64,000 bases of DNA from Ammopiptanthus mongolicus (lineage: Eukaryota > Streptophyta > Magnoliopsida > Fabales > Fabaceae), in NCBI GenBank assembly GCA_039655645.1, contig CM077350.1:11110318-11174317 (forward strand). Reading direction: 5' to 3'. The notes beneath the pieces are model-generated. The model was not told the origin of the DNA, did no database searches, and saw only the letters and a list, made by a program, of their open reading frames with translations. Positions 60,701 through 63,756 of this stretch are shown here, piece after piece; the first letter of the stretch is position 1, and the number at the start of each line of letters is the position of its first letter. The position numbers and the translations under genes were made by a program.

Positions 60701-61471
60701 TACTGAGCAATACTCATTATACTTTTGTAAAATATAGTTGAAAAATACCTTGACTTTAAGAATCAAAATTCTCAGTAATCTTTGCCACCTGATATATATC
60801 ATACATCCATAGTTGTGAGAACTGGAACCTGCTTATTGCTTTCTCCCTGGTCAGCTTGTCATGGTTTTCCTTAAGCTTGTGTAAATGTTCTGTTGTGACG
60901 TTGTGTAACATGGTGCAATTTCAAAATCAGGCTGAATTTGATCCTATCAGATGGTTGGATAAGGCATTGATAAATTTGTGTTCCCGATTTGGAGATTTTC
61001 AGAAAGACACTCCTTCTTCTTTCAGTTTGTCTCCCAGGTTGTCAATATTCCCACAATTTATGTTTCATTTACGACGCTCTCAATTTGTTCAGGTATACAT
61101 TTTGTATTTCATATCTTTTAATGTTTTTCATTGCTGATTTGTGTTGCAGTTATATTTTGTACTTCAATGGTGTTTACTTTTCCCCACCATAATTATATTT
61201 ATTGCAGGTCTTTAACAACAGCCCAGATGAGACTGCATACTTTAGAATGATACTAAACCGCGAAAGTGTTGCTAATTCTGTTGTGATGGTTCAGCCTTCG
61301 TTGATTTCTTACTCATTCCATTCGGGTCCTGAACCAGCTCTTCTTGATGTGGCAGCCATTGCGGCTGACAGGATCCTGCTTTTGGATTCATTTTTCACCA
61401 TTGTTATTTTTCATGGTTCAACCATTGCTCAATGGCGAAAGGCTGGATATCATAATGAACCAGAACATCAG
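10212..61471 (+). CDS. SEC23: Protein transport protein SEC23 (COPII), 10 exons, 3' end off window
   Basis: SEC23 is the inner-coat subunit of COPII vesicles. It pairs with SEC24 and acts as GAP for SAR1 at ER exit sites, recruiting SEC13/31. Joined exons: 10212-10937, 11035-11208, 31345-31506, 55445-55587, 57090-57165, 57280-57455, 57553-57634, 60099-60176, 60931-61092, 61208-61471, giving 681 codons without a stop. Phases agree at every junction. Domains by residue: zinc finger C57/C60/C79/C82; trunk (vWA-like) from ~124 (VFLFVVDTC); beta-sandwich ~400-510; helical ~514-613; start of the gelsolin-like part ~620-681. Plant SEC23 is usually ~770 aa, so ~90 residues lie past the window. Introns 2 and 3 are 20.1 and 23.9 kb and full of transposons. 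Intron 7 has a GC donor. The start at 10212 has the best context and gives the family N-terminus (EFLDLESQDGVRMPWNVIP). The product is certain; expression is not shown by sequence. Confidence 0.95.
11035..11208 (+). CDS. SEC23: SEC23 exon 2
   Basis: Codons 243-300, phase 0 at both ends. The acceptor is ...GACAG and the donor GTAAGA. It encodes the conserved trunk stretch with DPWSVPADQRASRCTSTA and GSAARIMAFIGGPATEG. Confidence 0.95.
11590..11735 (+). mobile_element. L1 3' tail fragment
   Basis: The stretch 'ttttgtaaggaggatctct' with the following T-rich leader and A-rich end closely matches the L1 tail at about 24070-24180. It marks the 3' end of a 5'-truncated plus-strand L1 copy in intron 2. 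Confidence 0.55.
11740..13437 (+). other. Degenerate L1-like sequence in intron 2
   Basis: No intact ORF. The right end (13240-13437) is T-rich and closes with 'tatcaaaaacaaaaacaaa', the style of plant L1 3' ends. The middle has scattered open stretches without a recognisable domain. It may be another 5'-truncated L1 tail plus ordinary intron sequence. Confidence 0.35.
15448..15509. repeat. (AAT)n followed by (AAC)n microsatellite
   Basis: Simple trinucleotide repeat changing from aat to caa units. Confidence 0.95.
15520..15749 (+). mobile_element. Possible LTR remnant with ~45-bp tandem repeat
   Basis: It begins TGTTGGAAAC and has layout and phrases ('attcatgta', 'tgtatataaatatcaa') like the LTR of copia I at 55171. 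The motif 'atgtaattaattatgaa(t/g)' with 'gtatataaata' repeats two to three times at 15655-15749, and the last copy is interrupted by copia A. Possibly a degraded solo LTR. Confidence 0.35.
15750..15961 (+). repeat. Copia A 5' LTR
   Basis: Begins TGTTAGAGTAAG and ends ...CATAACTGTAATA. It contains TATAAATAG near 15858 and a CT-rich tract near the end. Confidence 0.85.
15991..16975 (+). pseudogene. Copia A gag
   Basis: A degenerate gag polyprotein starting near 15991. The N-terminal part has the LTERNFLHWKQIVEAVLRAN signature of copia gag, and the C-terminal part a CCHC zinc knuckle (CQICSHNGHDTFDC, near 16900). TAG stops at 16243-16245 and 16744-16746 and frame changes interrupt it. Gag normally forms the virus-like particle; this copy cannot do so intact. 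Confidence 0.8.
17772..19049 (+). pseudogene. Copia A integrase region, 425-codon ORF
   Basis: The longest open stretch of copia A. It begins within the GAG-pre-integrase motif (WHCRLGH, residues ~9-15), then zinc-binding and integrase core landmarks (FLDLWGP, HHQNGSVERKHRHIVE near residue 160-177), then the proline/serine-rich linker. The first core acidic motif reads SIVDARSKY and the second NWGGEF, where copia usually has D-N-G-x-E-F; the Asp is therefore replaced by Asn. The copy is probably inactive. Confidence 0.85.
19115..20942 (+). pseudogene. Copia A reverse transcriptase and RNase H
   Basis: RT landmarks are SQWKQAMQSEFDAL (twice), IGCKWVFRIKEN, KARLVAKGFHKKWGQDYTET, then YVDDI near 19960 in another frame. 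RNase H lies at about 20556-20942 with RSSTKAEYRSLA, YCDNLSTVSL and RTKHMELDLFFVRE. At least four frame changes and a 210-bp internal duplication make it non-functional. Confidence 0.85.
19231..19650 (+). repeat. Tandem 210-bp duplication within copia A RT
   Basis: 'tatgcaatcagagtttgat' begins at 19231 and again at 19441. The copies (19231-19440 and 19441-19650) are nearly identical, differing at a few bases and by a small indel near 19345. It duplicates the N-terminal RT segment. Confidence 0.9.
20988..21203 (+). repeat. Copia A 3' LTR
   Basis: Pairs with 15750-15961. The polypurine-type 'aaaggggtgtgt' junction before it is duplicated: a second, older copy of 'tataagggggtgtgttagag' lies at 20927-20945. 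Confidence 0.85.
21262..21306. repeat. (TA)n microsatellite
   Basis: About 45 bp of TA dinucleotide. Confidence 0.95.
21744..21779. repeat. (TA)n microsatellite
   Basis: TA run at the 3' edge of the SINE-like sequence; it may derive from the SINE tail. Confidence 0.9.
21780..21915 (-). mobile_element. Au-like tRNA-derived SINE
   Basis: Read on the minus strand it carries a B-box-like GGATTTAAATCC (21872-21883), then 'ggaaacagcctct', 'gataagactatgtacat' and ends with 'cgtgcacttggccgccc'. This order fits the plant Au SINE family. The A-box end near 21915 is degraded. It lies inside the outer hAT element. Confidence 0.6.
22411..23260. mobile_element. 850-bp non-autonomous hAT element, TSD ATTCTATC
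   Basis: Perfect 8-bp target duplication ATTCTATC (22403-22410 and 23261-23268). Terminal repeats are CAGAGTTATCAAT on the left and CAGGGTTATCAAT read from the right. Both subterminal zones are packed with GCCATGG, GCGGCC and GCCGCCAT motifs. Open stretches inside show no known domain. It is inserted in the L1 remnant, whose reading resumes on both sides. Confidence 0.85.
23353..23656. mobile_element. Tourist-like MITE, 304 bp, TSD TAA
   Basis: Flanked by TAA (23350-23352 and 23657-23659). Ends are GGCTATGTTTAGGAG and, read from the right, GGCTATGTTTGGGAG, typical of PIF/Harbinger Tourist elements. Non-coding. Confidence 0.85.
24332..25103. mobile_element. hAT-like element X
   Basis: The left end reads GTTATCGATCGCGG and the right end ...CCGGGATTGACTACATAG. 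Both subterminal zones carry the same GCGGCCGCTA / TAGCGGTTTT style as the 850-bp element. The interior has short ORFs (24409-24852) with no recognisable domain. No matching 8-bp flanks were found. Confidence 0.45.
25110..25314 (-). repeat. Copia B 3' LTR
   Basis: Contains an 11-bp-arm hairpin at 25281-25305 (ATATCGGAAGA, loop TAT, TCTTCCGATAT). Confidence 0.9.
25322..27024 (-). pseudogene. Copia B reverse transcriptase and RNase H
   Basis: RT at 27024-26218 is intact over the fingers and palm (VGCKWIYTVKYRSDGTLDRY, KNVFLHGNLEEEVYMDILPR, ALYGLKQSPRAWF, LVYVDDMI). Frame changes follow at about 26200 and 26000. RNase H at 25807-25322 has YTDADYAGS, RSSARAEFQAMAQG, LCDNKSAISIAHNP and TKHIEIDRHFI. 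It ends next to the polypurine tract. Confidence 0.88.
27314..28783 (-). pseudogene. Copia B protease and integrase
   Basis: The protease is at 28783-28280 with VDFGATDHM, where the usual active-site D-S-G reads D-F-G. GAG-pre-integrase and zinc-binding remnants are at 28227-27880 (WLQHKRLGHPPSSILRSLFP). The integrase core in between (27880-27590) is shifted and partly unreadable. The integrase C-terminal linker is at 27589-27314 (DGLSPVQLM, KCIFIGYAPDKKGYKCYHP). Several frames are used, so it is inactive. Confidence 0.8.
28811..29759 (-). pseudogene. Copia B gag
   Basis: Read from 29759 downward: LNGKNYLQWVQVIHITLKGR, the hallmark of UBN2-type copia gag, then EIWDNLCQTYS. A second open part (29164-28811) holds the nucleocapsid motif HYKKSGHTKDTCFKLHGK; the first Cys of the CCHC knuckle reads CTHYKKSG, where a second Cys is replaced by Tyr. 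A frame break separates the two parts at about 29165-29270. Confidence 0.8.
30060..30264 (-). repeat. Copia B 5' LTR
   Basis: Same hairpin at 30231-30255 but with ATATCAGAAGA / TCTTCTGATAT, so the pairing is kept although both arms differ from the partner LTR. Confidence 0.9.
30741..31344. other. Intron 2 right flank
   Basis: AT-rich intron sequence up to the exon 3 acceptor. A G-rich run of ~17 G lies at 31090-31106. I see no mobile-element ends or coding signal. Confidence 0.6.
31345..31506 (+). CDS. SEC23: SEC23 exon 3
   Basis: Codons 301-354, phase 0 at both ends. The acceptor is ...ATCGTAG, with a weak pyrimidine tract, and the donor GTAATG. It encodes IVSKQLSEPIRSHKDLDKDS and ends FACALDQ. 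The exon sits alone between two retrotransposon-filled introns. Confidence 0.95.
31507..32270. other. Intron 3 left flank, no recognisable feature
   Basis: AT-rich, with a T/A simple stretch near 31740-31780. No domain, no clear terminal repeats. Confidence 0.5.
32270..33429 (-). mobile_element. Copia D' 3' portion (LTR end, RNase H)
   Basis: A minus-strand copia 3' end: an LTR finishing ...CTAACA at 32409, then a polypurine tract complement ctcccctcaag (32410-32420), then broken RNase H. The minus strand near 33300-33425 reads a post-RT stretch (ILRYVKGSP). It continues beyond copia C at 38453. The LTR start is unresolved. It contains a 363-bp tandem duplication. Confidence 0.65.
32518..33280 (-). 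repeat. Tandem 363-bp duplication in copia D' RNase H
   Basis: 'gtttacaaaagtagtggtga' at 32521 recurs at 32884. The copies extend to 'cactataacactacaa'. The second copy also holds a ~50-bp internal duplication of 'gtcctgatattatgcttcat' (33075 and 33122). Confidence 0.85.
33430..33683 (+). repeat. Copia C 5' LTR
   Basis: Begins TGTGGATATTTTAGG and ends ...CATTTCTACA, directly before the PBS. Confidence 0.92.
33707..34989 (+). pseudogene. Copia C gag and start of protease
   Basis: Gag starts at ATG 33707 and has LNGKNYLECSKSVQLVIDGK and VWDAVKETY. A frame change near 34160 and stops at 34187-34189 and 34208-34210 cut it. The rest (34249-34989) includes the nucleocapsid HCKHPWHTRETCWKLHGK, whose first Cys position reads WRDHC instead of the usual WCDHC, and the protease motif ILDSGATDHM near 34885. 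A frame change near 34950 leads into the integrase frame. Confidence 0.88.
34947..36662 (+). pseudogene. Copia C integrase
   Basis: One frame covers the region with a single internal stop at 35943-35945. It shows LSYNLVSVSKL, LWHCRLGHP, CESCELAEHHR, HSDVWGPSR, FIDDHTRVTWVFLL, FRSDNGKEFF and QYGVAERKNKHLLEVARAL, so the D-D-E residues of the core are present. The C-terminal linker (YKCIFVGYPSNQRGYKCFDP) follows the stop. A frame change near 36615 ends this part. Confidence 0.9.
36538..38186 (+). pseudogene. Copia C reverse transcriptase and RNase H
   Basis: RT begins around 36680 (WREAVFEEMRALEKN) with KARLVAKGFTQTYGVDYSET and LDVKNAFLNGELEE. A frame change near 37020 is followed by a 387-codon stretch (37023-38186) with SLYGLKQSPRAWFARF, YVDDIILTGDD, DADWAGSVTDRRSTSGY, RSSAEAEFRSMAQG, LFCDNKAAISIAHNP and TKHVEIDKHFIKEKL. 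Apart from the one frame change, the RT/RNase H reads intact. Confidence 0.92.
38194..38447 (+). repeat. Copia C 3' LTR
   Basis: Differs from the 5' LTR by c/t in 'aatcc(c/t)gattcc' and a/t in 'caata(a/t)(a/t)gaatac'. Confidence 0.92.
38540..39042 (-). pseudogene. Copia D reverse transcriptase fragment
   Basis: Minus strand: ASSQWHQAMQSKYNALIANG, VDLPPTRKAIGCKCVFQVKG, RLVAKGFHQ, then HQLDVNNAFLNGLLEAEVYM and ICCLKQTPRE. After that the YVDD palm is missing and the frame enters a post-RT 'QRKYAIDILEE' stretch at ~38530. The upstream part is cut by the LTR of copia E at 38986. Confidence 0.8.
38986..39296 (-). repeat. Copia E 3' LTR
   Basis: Pairs with 42864-43176. Contains duplicated 'aataaataatattctgc' blocks. 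Polypurine complement 'tcccccctcaaatt' follows at 39297. Confidence 0.85.
39345..41292 (-). pseudogene. Copia E integrase linker, RT and RNase H
   Basis: The linker at 41292-40948 has CYVHLPPQERTKLITQSVKC and AFLGYSAHQKGFLCYDP. RT at 40812-40519 has WQEAIQAELLALEEN, IKPLGSKFVFIIKLRLDG and KARLVVLGNRQEFGLDYEET; the rest of RT (40500-40100) is frame-shifted. RNase H at 40033-39345 has YSDVDWAGCPDTRKSTIGWC, KSSTEAEYHAMPAT and ERTKHIEVDCHSIRE. Confidence 0.82.
41500..42752 (-). pseudogene. Copia E gag and protease
   Basis: Gag start near 42752 with LNDENYSAWAFQFQIFVKGK and VKDAQVMAWIIGFVD. The middle part holds zinc-knuckle remnants (41960: C-H-x-I-KECPMRPP). Protease at ~41700 reads WYFNSRASNHM, where the usual D-S-G-A motif has become N-S-R-A. 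A 54-bp tandem duplication lies at 42475-42565. Multiple frames. Confidence 0.8.
42864..43176 (-). repeat. Copia E 5' LTR
   Basis: Begins tatcaagcttagaaaaatgt on the + strand and ends ...CCTTTGACA. Confidence 0.85.
43177..44708 (-). pseudogene. Copia D integrase and RT N-terminus
   Basis: GAG-pre-integrase WHCMLGHANETSVKHILHQC is at 44625-44540, the core YYLSIVDACSKFTWIF at ~44360, a frame-shifted middle part, and the linker LRVFGCVCYPCLRPYNKNKL near 43950. The RT lead-in is at 43230 (HPMTTRSK). The hAT MITE at 43595-43778 splits the linker. A C-run at 44219-44228 shifts the frame. Confidence 0.8.
43595..43778. mobile_element. 184-bp hAT MITE, perfect TSD ATTTTCAT
   Basis: Perfect 8-bp duplication ATTTTCAT (43587-43594, 43779-43786). 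Ends are CAGTGTTATCCAAAATCCGC and, from the right, CAAAGTTATCAATTGCGGAT. The body is crammed with GCCATGGCG and GGCGCC palindromes. It sits in the integrase linker of copia D, whose reading resumes on each side. Confidence 0.9.
44655..44929 (-). repeat. Element F 3' LTR
   Basis: Begins TATTGAATTGG (TG to TA change) and ends ...TTTCTAACA. Confidence 0.85.
45188..45803. mobile_element. 616-bp foldback (MULE- or hAT-like) element with three hairpins
   Basis: Flanked by TTAAAATT (45180-45187, 45804-45811). The left arm (45188-45430) and right arm (45550-45803) are inverted copies beginning GAGTAATGTTATT. Each arm contains a hairpin, and a third hairpin sits at the centre (45432-45559). All three are built of the same ~52-bp block with 'ttcaaatacgtggttaatta'. 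Non-coding. The superfamily is uncertain: a 9-bp duplication with one shift would suggest a MULE, 8 bp a hAT. Confidence 0.8.
45812..46769 (-). other. Element F internal leader
   Basis: No domain. It contains short repeats of 'gaggccagtgcatctgggac' (45847 and 45879) and G/A-rich sequence up to the PBS. A stretch near 46300-46640 is richer in G+C. The longest open frames are chance. Confidence 0.6.
46770..47042 (-). repeat. Element F 5' LTR
   Basis: Begins TGTTGAATTGG and ends ...TTTCTAACA. Confidence 0.85.
47100..47678 (-). pseudogene. Copia D protease region
   Basis: 192-codon open stretch. The protease motif reads HPNSGATHHVTS, where the catalytic Asp of D-S-G is Asn. It is followed by the IYMGNGLGLTIHNAGSA and LVSVSRFSRANNVFFEF segments that normally precede integrase. 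It is cut by element F at the integrase end. Confidence 0.8.
47848..48860 (-). pseudogene. Copia D gag
   Basis: Minus strand from ~48860. The LTDENFLHWK...EAMLRANRFERF and SHAWQL...LHSYFNSQTK motifs resemble copia A gag. Several stops cut the first part. The second part (48136-47848) is glycine/arginine-rich and holds the zinc knuckle CQICHRPGHEALIC. Confidence 0.8.
48880..49068 (-). repeat. Copia D 5' LTR
   Basis: 189 bp, TGTTAGAGT at one end on the minus strand and 'ctaata' next to the PBS. No partner of this sequence is visible at the 3' side (32270-32409). Confidence 0.7.
49069..50036 (-). pseudogene. Copia G fragment (gag joined to RT lead-in)
   Basis: The minus strand at ~49900-49500 holds gag-like CIHSSQVWEEIHTLFNSQTK in shifted frames. 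At 49421-49074 it reads HPMQTRSK, LEPRNVKEALVHSNSTEAMQ and IGCKWVFRVKENPDGTINKY, the linker-RT boundary. Protease and integrase between them are absent, so this copy suffered a large internal deletion. It ends at the LTR of copia D. Confidence 0.65.
50037..50228 (-). repeat. LTR copy 1 (TGTTAGAATAATTG...GGCCCAACA)
   Basis: 192 bp. Highly similar to 53071-53267 and to the start of 53289-53390. Located where the RT of copia H is truncated; the minus-strand H frame runs into it (FLHDVGPP). It includes the widespread plant LTR phrase 'tgttaagtgtcgaagtctca' (minus strand). Confidence 0.7.
50304..51662 (-). pseudogene. Copia H integrase and RT N-terminus, 452-codon ORF
   Basis: Largest uninterrupted transposon frame in the window. 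The integrase core shows FVTFIDDFSRCTWLFLMKNR (residues ~17-36), RSDNAKEYLS (~62-71) and TPQQNRVAERKNRHLIETTR (~89-108), so D-D-E positions are occupied. Next come a linker (KCVFLGYHRSQKGYRCFFP) and a proline-rich spacer. RT from ~370 has PRWKQAMIDEMCALQSSGTW and KARLVAKGYTQIFGLDYGDT. The RT palm with YVDD lies outside and is lost. Confidence 0.88.
51598..52395 (-). pseudogene. Copia H protease and pre-integrase
   Basis: 265 codons from ATG 52395. Protease motif WVLGSGASDHISS near residue 66, where the catalytic D-S-G reads G-S-G. GAG-pre-integrase and zinc-binding pieces (HAQLGHLGLPKLHKLMP, CESCQLGKHTRSQFP) follow, then the first integrase stretch ALVHSDVWGPSR. A frame change near 51620 leads into the next ORF. 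Confidence 0.85.
52881..53063 (-). repeat. Copia H 5' LTR
   Basis: 183 bp, TGTTGAAAGAG to TTTTCAACA; partner not found. Confidence 0.75.
53071..53390 (-). repeat. LTR copies 2 (53071-53267) and 3 (53289-53390, partial)
   Basis: Copy 2 is 197 bp and begins TGTTAGAATAATTGG directly after a 'gatacca' PBS remnant. Twenty-one bases after copy 2 another PBS-like 'tgatacca' (53281-53288) precedes a third, truncated copy ending near 53390. Tandem LTRs of the same family as 50037-50228. Confidence 0.7.
53391..53850 (-). mobile_element. Element M: copia LTR and gag start
   Basis: Minus strand: PBS 'TGGTATCAGAG' complement at 53571-53581, LTR to its right beginning 'tatggaaagtagagaatg', and a short gag lead-in to its left (53550-53391). 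No further domains. The LTR right end is unclear (between 53771 and 53850). Confidence 0.45.
54025..54255. mobile_element. Tourist-like MITE, 231 bp, TSD ATA
   Basis: Flanked by ATA (54022-54024, 54256-54258). Ends are GGATGCGTTTGG and, from the right, GGGGGCGTTTGG. It interrupts the YVDD region of copia I exactly. AT-rich interior. Confidence 0.75.
54435..55130 (+). pseudogene. Copia I RNase H region
   Basis: Open stretch 54435-54869 with YRRLVGKLIYLTFTRPNISL, DPDWANSPVDRHSTAGYYAF and SKKQSIVARSGAEAGYRAMA. A TGA at 54867-54869 follows CELI, then reading continues in the same frame with CCDNQAVLHIAS. Another stop lies at ~55013. Normal copia has E-A-E in the RSSAEAEY motif; here it is E-A-G, a change of a catalytic-region residue. 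Confidence 0.8.
55171..55440 (+). repeat. Copia I 3' LTR next to exon 4 acceptor
   Basis: Begins TGTTGGAAATAG. TATATAAAT lies near 55310. The LTR end is not defined but must lie upstream of 55445, where SEC23 exon 4 starts; the pyrimidine-rich tract of the acceptor is at about 55415-55442. Confidence 0.65.
55445..55587 (+). CDS. SEC23: SEC23 exon 4
   Basis: Codons 355-401 plus two bases of codon 402. The acceptor is TCTTACAG and the donor GTAAGT. It encodes VGIAELKTAVESTGGLVVLA and ends in YDLGLSS. The split AA|T codon joins exon 5 as Asn. A copia LTR (element I) begins 274 bp upstream of the exon. Confidence 0.95.
55588..57089. other. SEC23 intron 4
   Basis: 1,502 bp. A PBS-like 'tggtatgcagagcttgg' at 55859 and an inverted 'ccaagctctgataccatgtt' at 56887-56906 suggest retroelement leader remnants, but no domain or LTR pair is visible. 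A TA/CA-type run lies near 57035-57055. Confidence 0.5.
57090..57165 (+). CDS. SEC23: SEC23 exon 5
   Basis: Completes codon 402 and adds 25 codons (GIFEINCSKDIKVQGIIGP... SLEK). The acceptor is TTTTTGCAG and the donor GTATAT. Intron 5 is 114 bp. Confidence 0.95.
57280..57455 (+). CDS. SEC23: SEC23 exon 6
   Basis: Codons 428-485 plus two bases of codon 486. It encodes KGPLVSDAVIGQGGTSAWKM and ends NQFYFQFLT. The donor is TA|GTATGA. Reading straight through the donor gives an immediate TAG, so the splice is needed to avoid a stop. Confidence 0.93.
57553..57634 (+). CDS. SEC23: SEC23 exon 7 (GC donor follows)
   Basis: Completes codon 486 (Tyr) and adds 27 codons: YQNTSGQMRFRVTTLSRRWV... SIQ. 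The acceptor is GCTTCAG. The only donor that keeps the frame and joins SIQ to DLIAGFDQ is CAG|GCAAGC, a GC-AG intron. Confidence 0.92.
57635..60098 (+). other. SEC23 intron 7 (GC-AG)
   Basis: 2,464 bp beginning GCAAGC and ending TTGTAG. A degenerate L1 tail may lie at 58110-58700 ('WCIWPEHN' then a T-rich end). The rest shows no element ends. Confidence 0.6.
60099..60176 (+). CDS. SEC23: SEC23 exon 8
   Basis: 26 codons, phase 0: DLIAGFDQEAAAIVMARHVS then FKMETE. The acceptor is TTGTAG and the donor GTGAAT. It is the first part of the helical domain. Intron 7 before it is 2,464 bp. Confidence 0.95.
60177..60930. other. SEC23 intron 8
   Basis: 754 bp, AT-rich, GT-AG. No element recognised. 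Confidence 0.7.
60931..61092 (+). CDS. SEC23: SEC23 exon 9
   Basis: 54 codons, phase 0: AEFDPIRWLDKALINLCSRF through RRSQFVQ. The acceptor is AAATCAG and the donor GTATAC. It encodes helical-domain segments and the conserved FPQFMFHLRRSQF motif. Confidence 0.95.
61208..61471 (+). CDS. SEC23: SEC23 exon 10, last exon in window
   Basis: 88 codons, phase 0: VFNNSPDETAYFRMILNRES through GYHNEPEHQ. The donor is GTATTA. It covers the end of the helical domain and the start of the gelsolin-like domain. The expected continuation is not found in the remaining 2.5 kb, which is filled by copia elements, so intron 10 continues past the window. Confidence 0.95.
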
Positions 61472-61964
61472 GTATTATTTTGGACATGTTATAGCTAATC
61501 TGAGAACATGTGTATTCTATTTGGTTTTGATGTCACGTTTGCTGTGGGAGAATTAAGAGTACACAGCTGATGCAGACTATATAGAATCAAGAAGGCATAA
61601 CAGTATAGTTGAAGGTGAAATCGTTAGAGTATTTTGGTATAATGTCAATGTTTGGGACAAATTATAGTAGTTCACGGGCTGTACTTGATCGTGATGGTTT
61701 GAGTTTTCTAAGGCGCGTCTGCTTGCTGCTGAAGTTTATATTTCAGTCATAACGCTACCTTTGCTCATTCTGCAAGGTTATACCACATTTTGCAGCCCCT
61801 AGGCTGAAGTTGGGTATCAGTTTCTCCTTATTAAATTTAGAAGTTTTGGATGTCTGAAGGAAGCTAAGATTCAGTGGCAGTGTTTGATTTTTACTGTTCT
61901 GTGGCGCTTATGGCCTGAAAGAAATGTTAGAATATTCAACTAAACCTTTTCAAGCCAACACTTC
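61472..61964. other. SEC23 intron 10, start
   Basis: Begins GTATTA. About 490 bp of ordinary intron sequence before the first LTR. No exon sequence resumes before the window ends. Confidence 0.65.
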
Positions 61965-62234
61965 TGTTAGGAACCCCCAACTGAAATAGAGAAGGAACGG
62001 TTTTGTTGCTCGACTGAAATTGATAGAAGGAGAAAGACTCTCGCCAAGGGTTATCCCCTTTCACAAAGACTCCCGCCTTTCACAACTGAGCAATACCTCC
62101 GTTTTTACGAAACTGTAATTCTGAATCCTCCCTCTACCCGTATTTTCCCTTGATTATTTAACTAACTAATCCCCTCTAACTAACTAACTAACTAACTGCC
62201 CTTCTTGTCCTAACTATACCACCCCCTCTTGAAG
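61965..62234 (-). mobile_element. Copia K 3' LTR and polypurine tract
   Basis: The LTR begins TGTTAGGAACCCCC and ends ...CTATACCA at 62221. It is followed by 'ccccctcttgaag', the complement of a polypurine tract. An 'actaacta' repeat lies at 62158-62196. The internal region is absent; the LTR of J follows. Confidence 0.55.
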
Positions 62235-63756
62235 TCTTGTAGAGTATAGTCTAAGTTATTGTATCAGCTGTATGTATAACCTATAGTGCTGAGTCAGCAC
62301 TTGGGTTACCCTGTTGCTTGAGGACTGTTACATTTCTGTTACAGTTAGTATATTAGTTAGCTTGTTCTGTACCTTATATAAATCACTCATGTACTGACTA
62401 GCAAGGCAATGAATCATTATACACTTTCAGAAAACTCTTCCTCTTGCATTTTCTCTTTTCTCTGAACTCTTTCATGGTATCACAAGCTTCTTTCTGGGCC
62501 TAAACTCTTTCCTCGATGGCTGATTCCCCCTTCGTTCAAGATCCACCTCTCAATTCCGGTGACTCTGACGCTGGCAATCCTGCAGTGACGCCGACTGGTG
62601 CGCCACCGTCTTCTCCAGCGCTGGTGAATTTCACTCACTCTCTGTCCGTGAAATTAGATGATAAAAGTTTCCTACTGTGGAAGCAGCAGGTGGAAGGCGT
62701 CATCACCACTCACAAGCTTCATCGATTTGTGGTTAATCCTCGCATTCCGATGCAATATGCATCAGAAGTAGATCGGAACTTGGATCTGGTAACAGATGCG
62801 TATTGGCAGTGGCTTGTTCAAGACCAAATGCTCTGCACGTGGCTTCTCTCGCCGATCTCCGAGTCGATTCTACCTCGGGTTATTGGATGGAAACAATCCT
62901 GGCAGGTATGGGAGAATCCACACTTTTTGACTCTCACCTTAAGGCAAAAATGTGGCAACTTCGTTCTGAACTCAAGAATACTAAGAAAGCAAATCGAACC
63001 ATCTCTGAATAAGGCTGTAATTGATTCACTGGTTGCGATTGGAGATCCACTCTCAGATCAAGATCACATCAATGCTATCCTTGGAGGATTACCTGAAGAA
63101 TATAACTCCTTTGTAATGATGATCTCCGATCGTGTAGATCCTCCTACTATCACTGATATTGAAGTGCTGTTACTGGTGCAAGAAGCGCAGTTTGATAAGT
63201 TTCGTGCACCTTCTCAAGCCTCTTCCCAAAGTGATTGTGCTCAATCATTCTCCAATGATGGCAACTATCAGAATTCAGGGTGTAGCAGAGGCCATGGTGG
63301 CCATGGCCGCAGCAGGGGACGAGCACATGATGGTGGTCCTCGCCCTATCTGTCAGCTCTGCTACAAGTATGGCCATGATGCATTTAATTGTTTCCACCGG
63401 TTTGATCAACAATTTGTTCAGCCACCTCCACCATAATTTGCTCCATCCCCGACTCCATTCCATCAGCCACCTCAGTTCCAACAACCTCATGCTTATATGG
63501 TCACAACAATGTCATTTCAGTCTTGTCACTCAAGTTGCCTCATCATCATGCTTATGAGTCACAGTCCTGATACCCTGACTCTGGGGCTTCGCTTCACATT
63601 ACTTCAGATCCACAACACTTAACTCAGAGTAGGGTCTATGGAGGCTCATAACAGGTGTTCATGCGCAACAGACGAGGTCTTTCTATTCACTCTATGGCTC
63701 TTCTAAGTTTTCATCACCTTTTCACCCACCACCATCACACAGTCTCTCAATCATCT
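62235..63756 (+). mobile_element. Copia J 5' part: LTR, gag, protease start
   Basis: 5' LTR ending at 62474, start unresolved (between ~62235 and 62330), with TATATAAAT near 62377. PBS TGGTATCACAAGC is at 62475-62487. Gag follows at 62516. Protease-like 'PDSGASLHITSD' lies near 63575. The element is cut by copia L at 63757. Confidence 0.8.
62516..63436 (+). pseudogene. Copia J gag, 306 codons
   Basis: ATG 62516, TAA 63434-63436. Copia gag N-terminus with SVKLDDKSFLLWKQQVEGVI (residues ~43-62) and SWQVWE. The central helical part, about residues 132-165, is out of frame: the correct peptide (SHLKAKMWQLRSELKN) is in another frame at 62925-63012. The original frame then returns with HINAILGGLPEEYNSFV and ends with the zinc knuckle CQLCYKYGHDAFNC. 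The frame is open, but the middle of the protein is altered. Confidence 0.85.
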
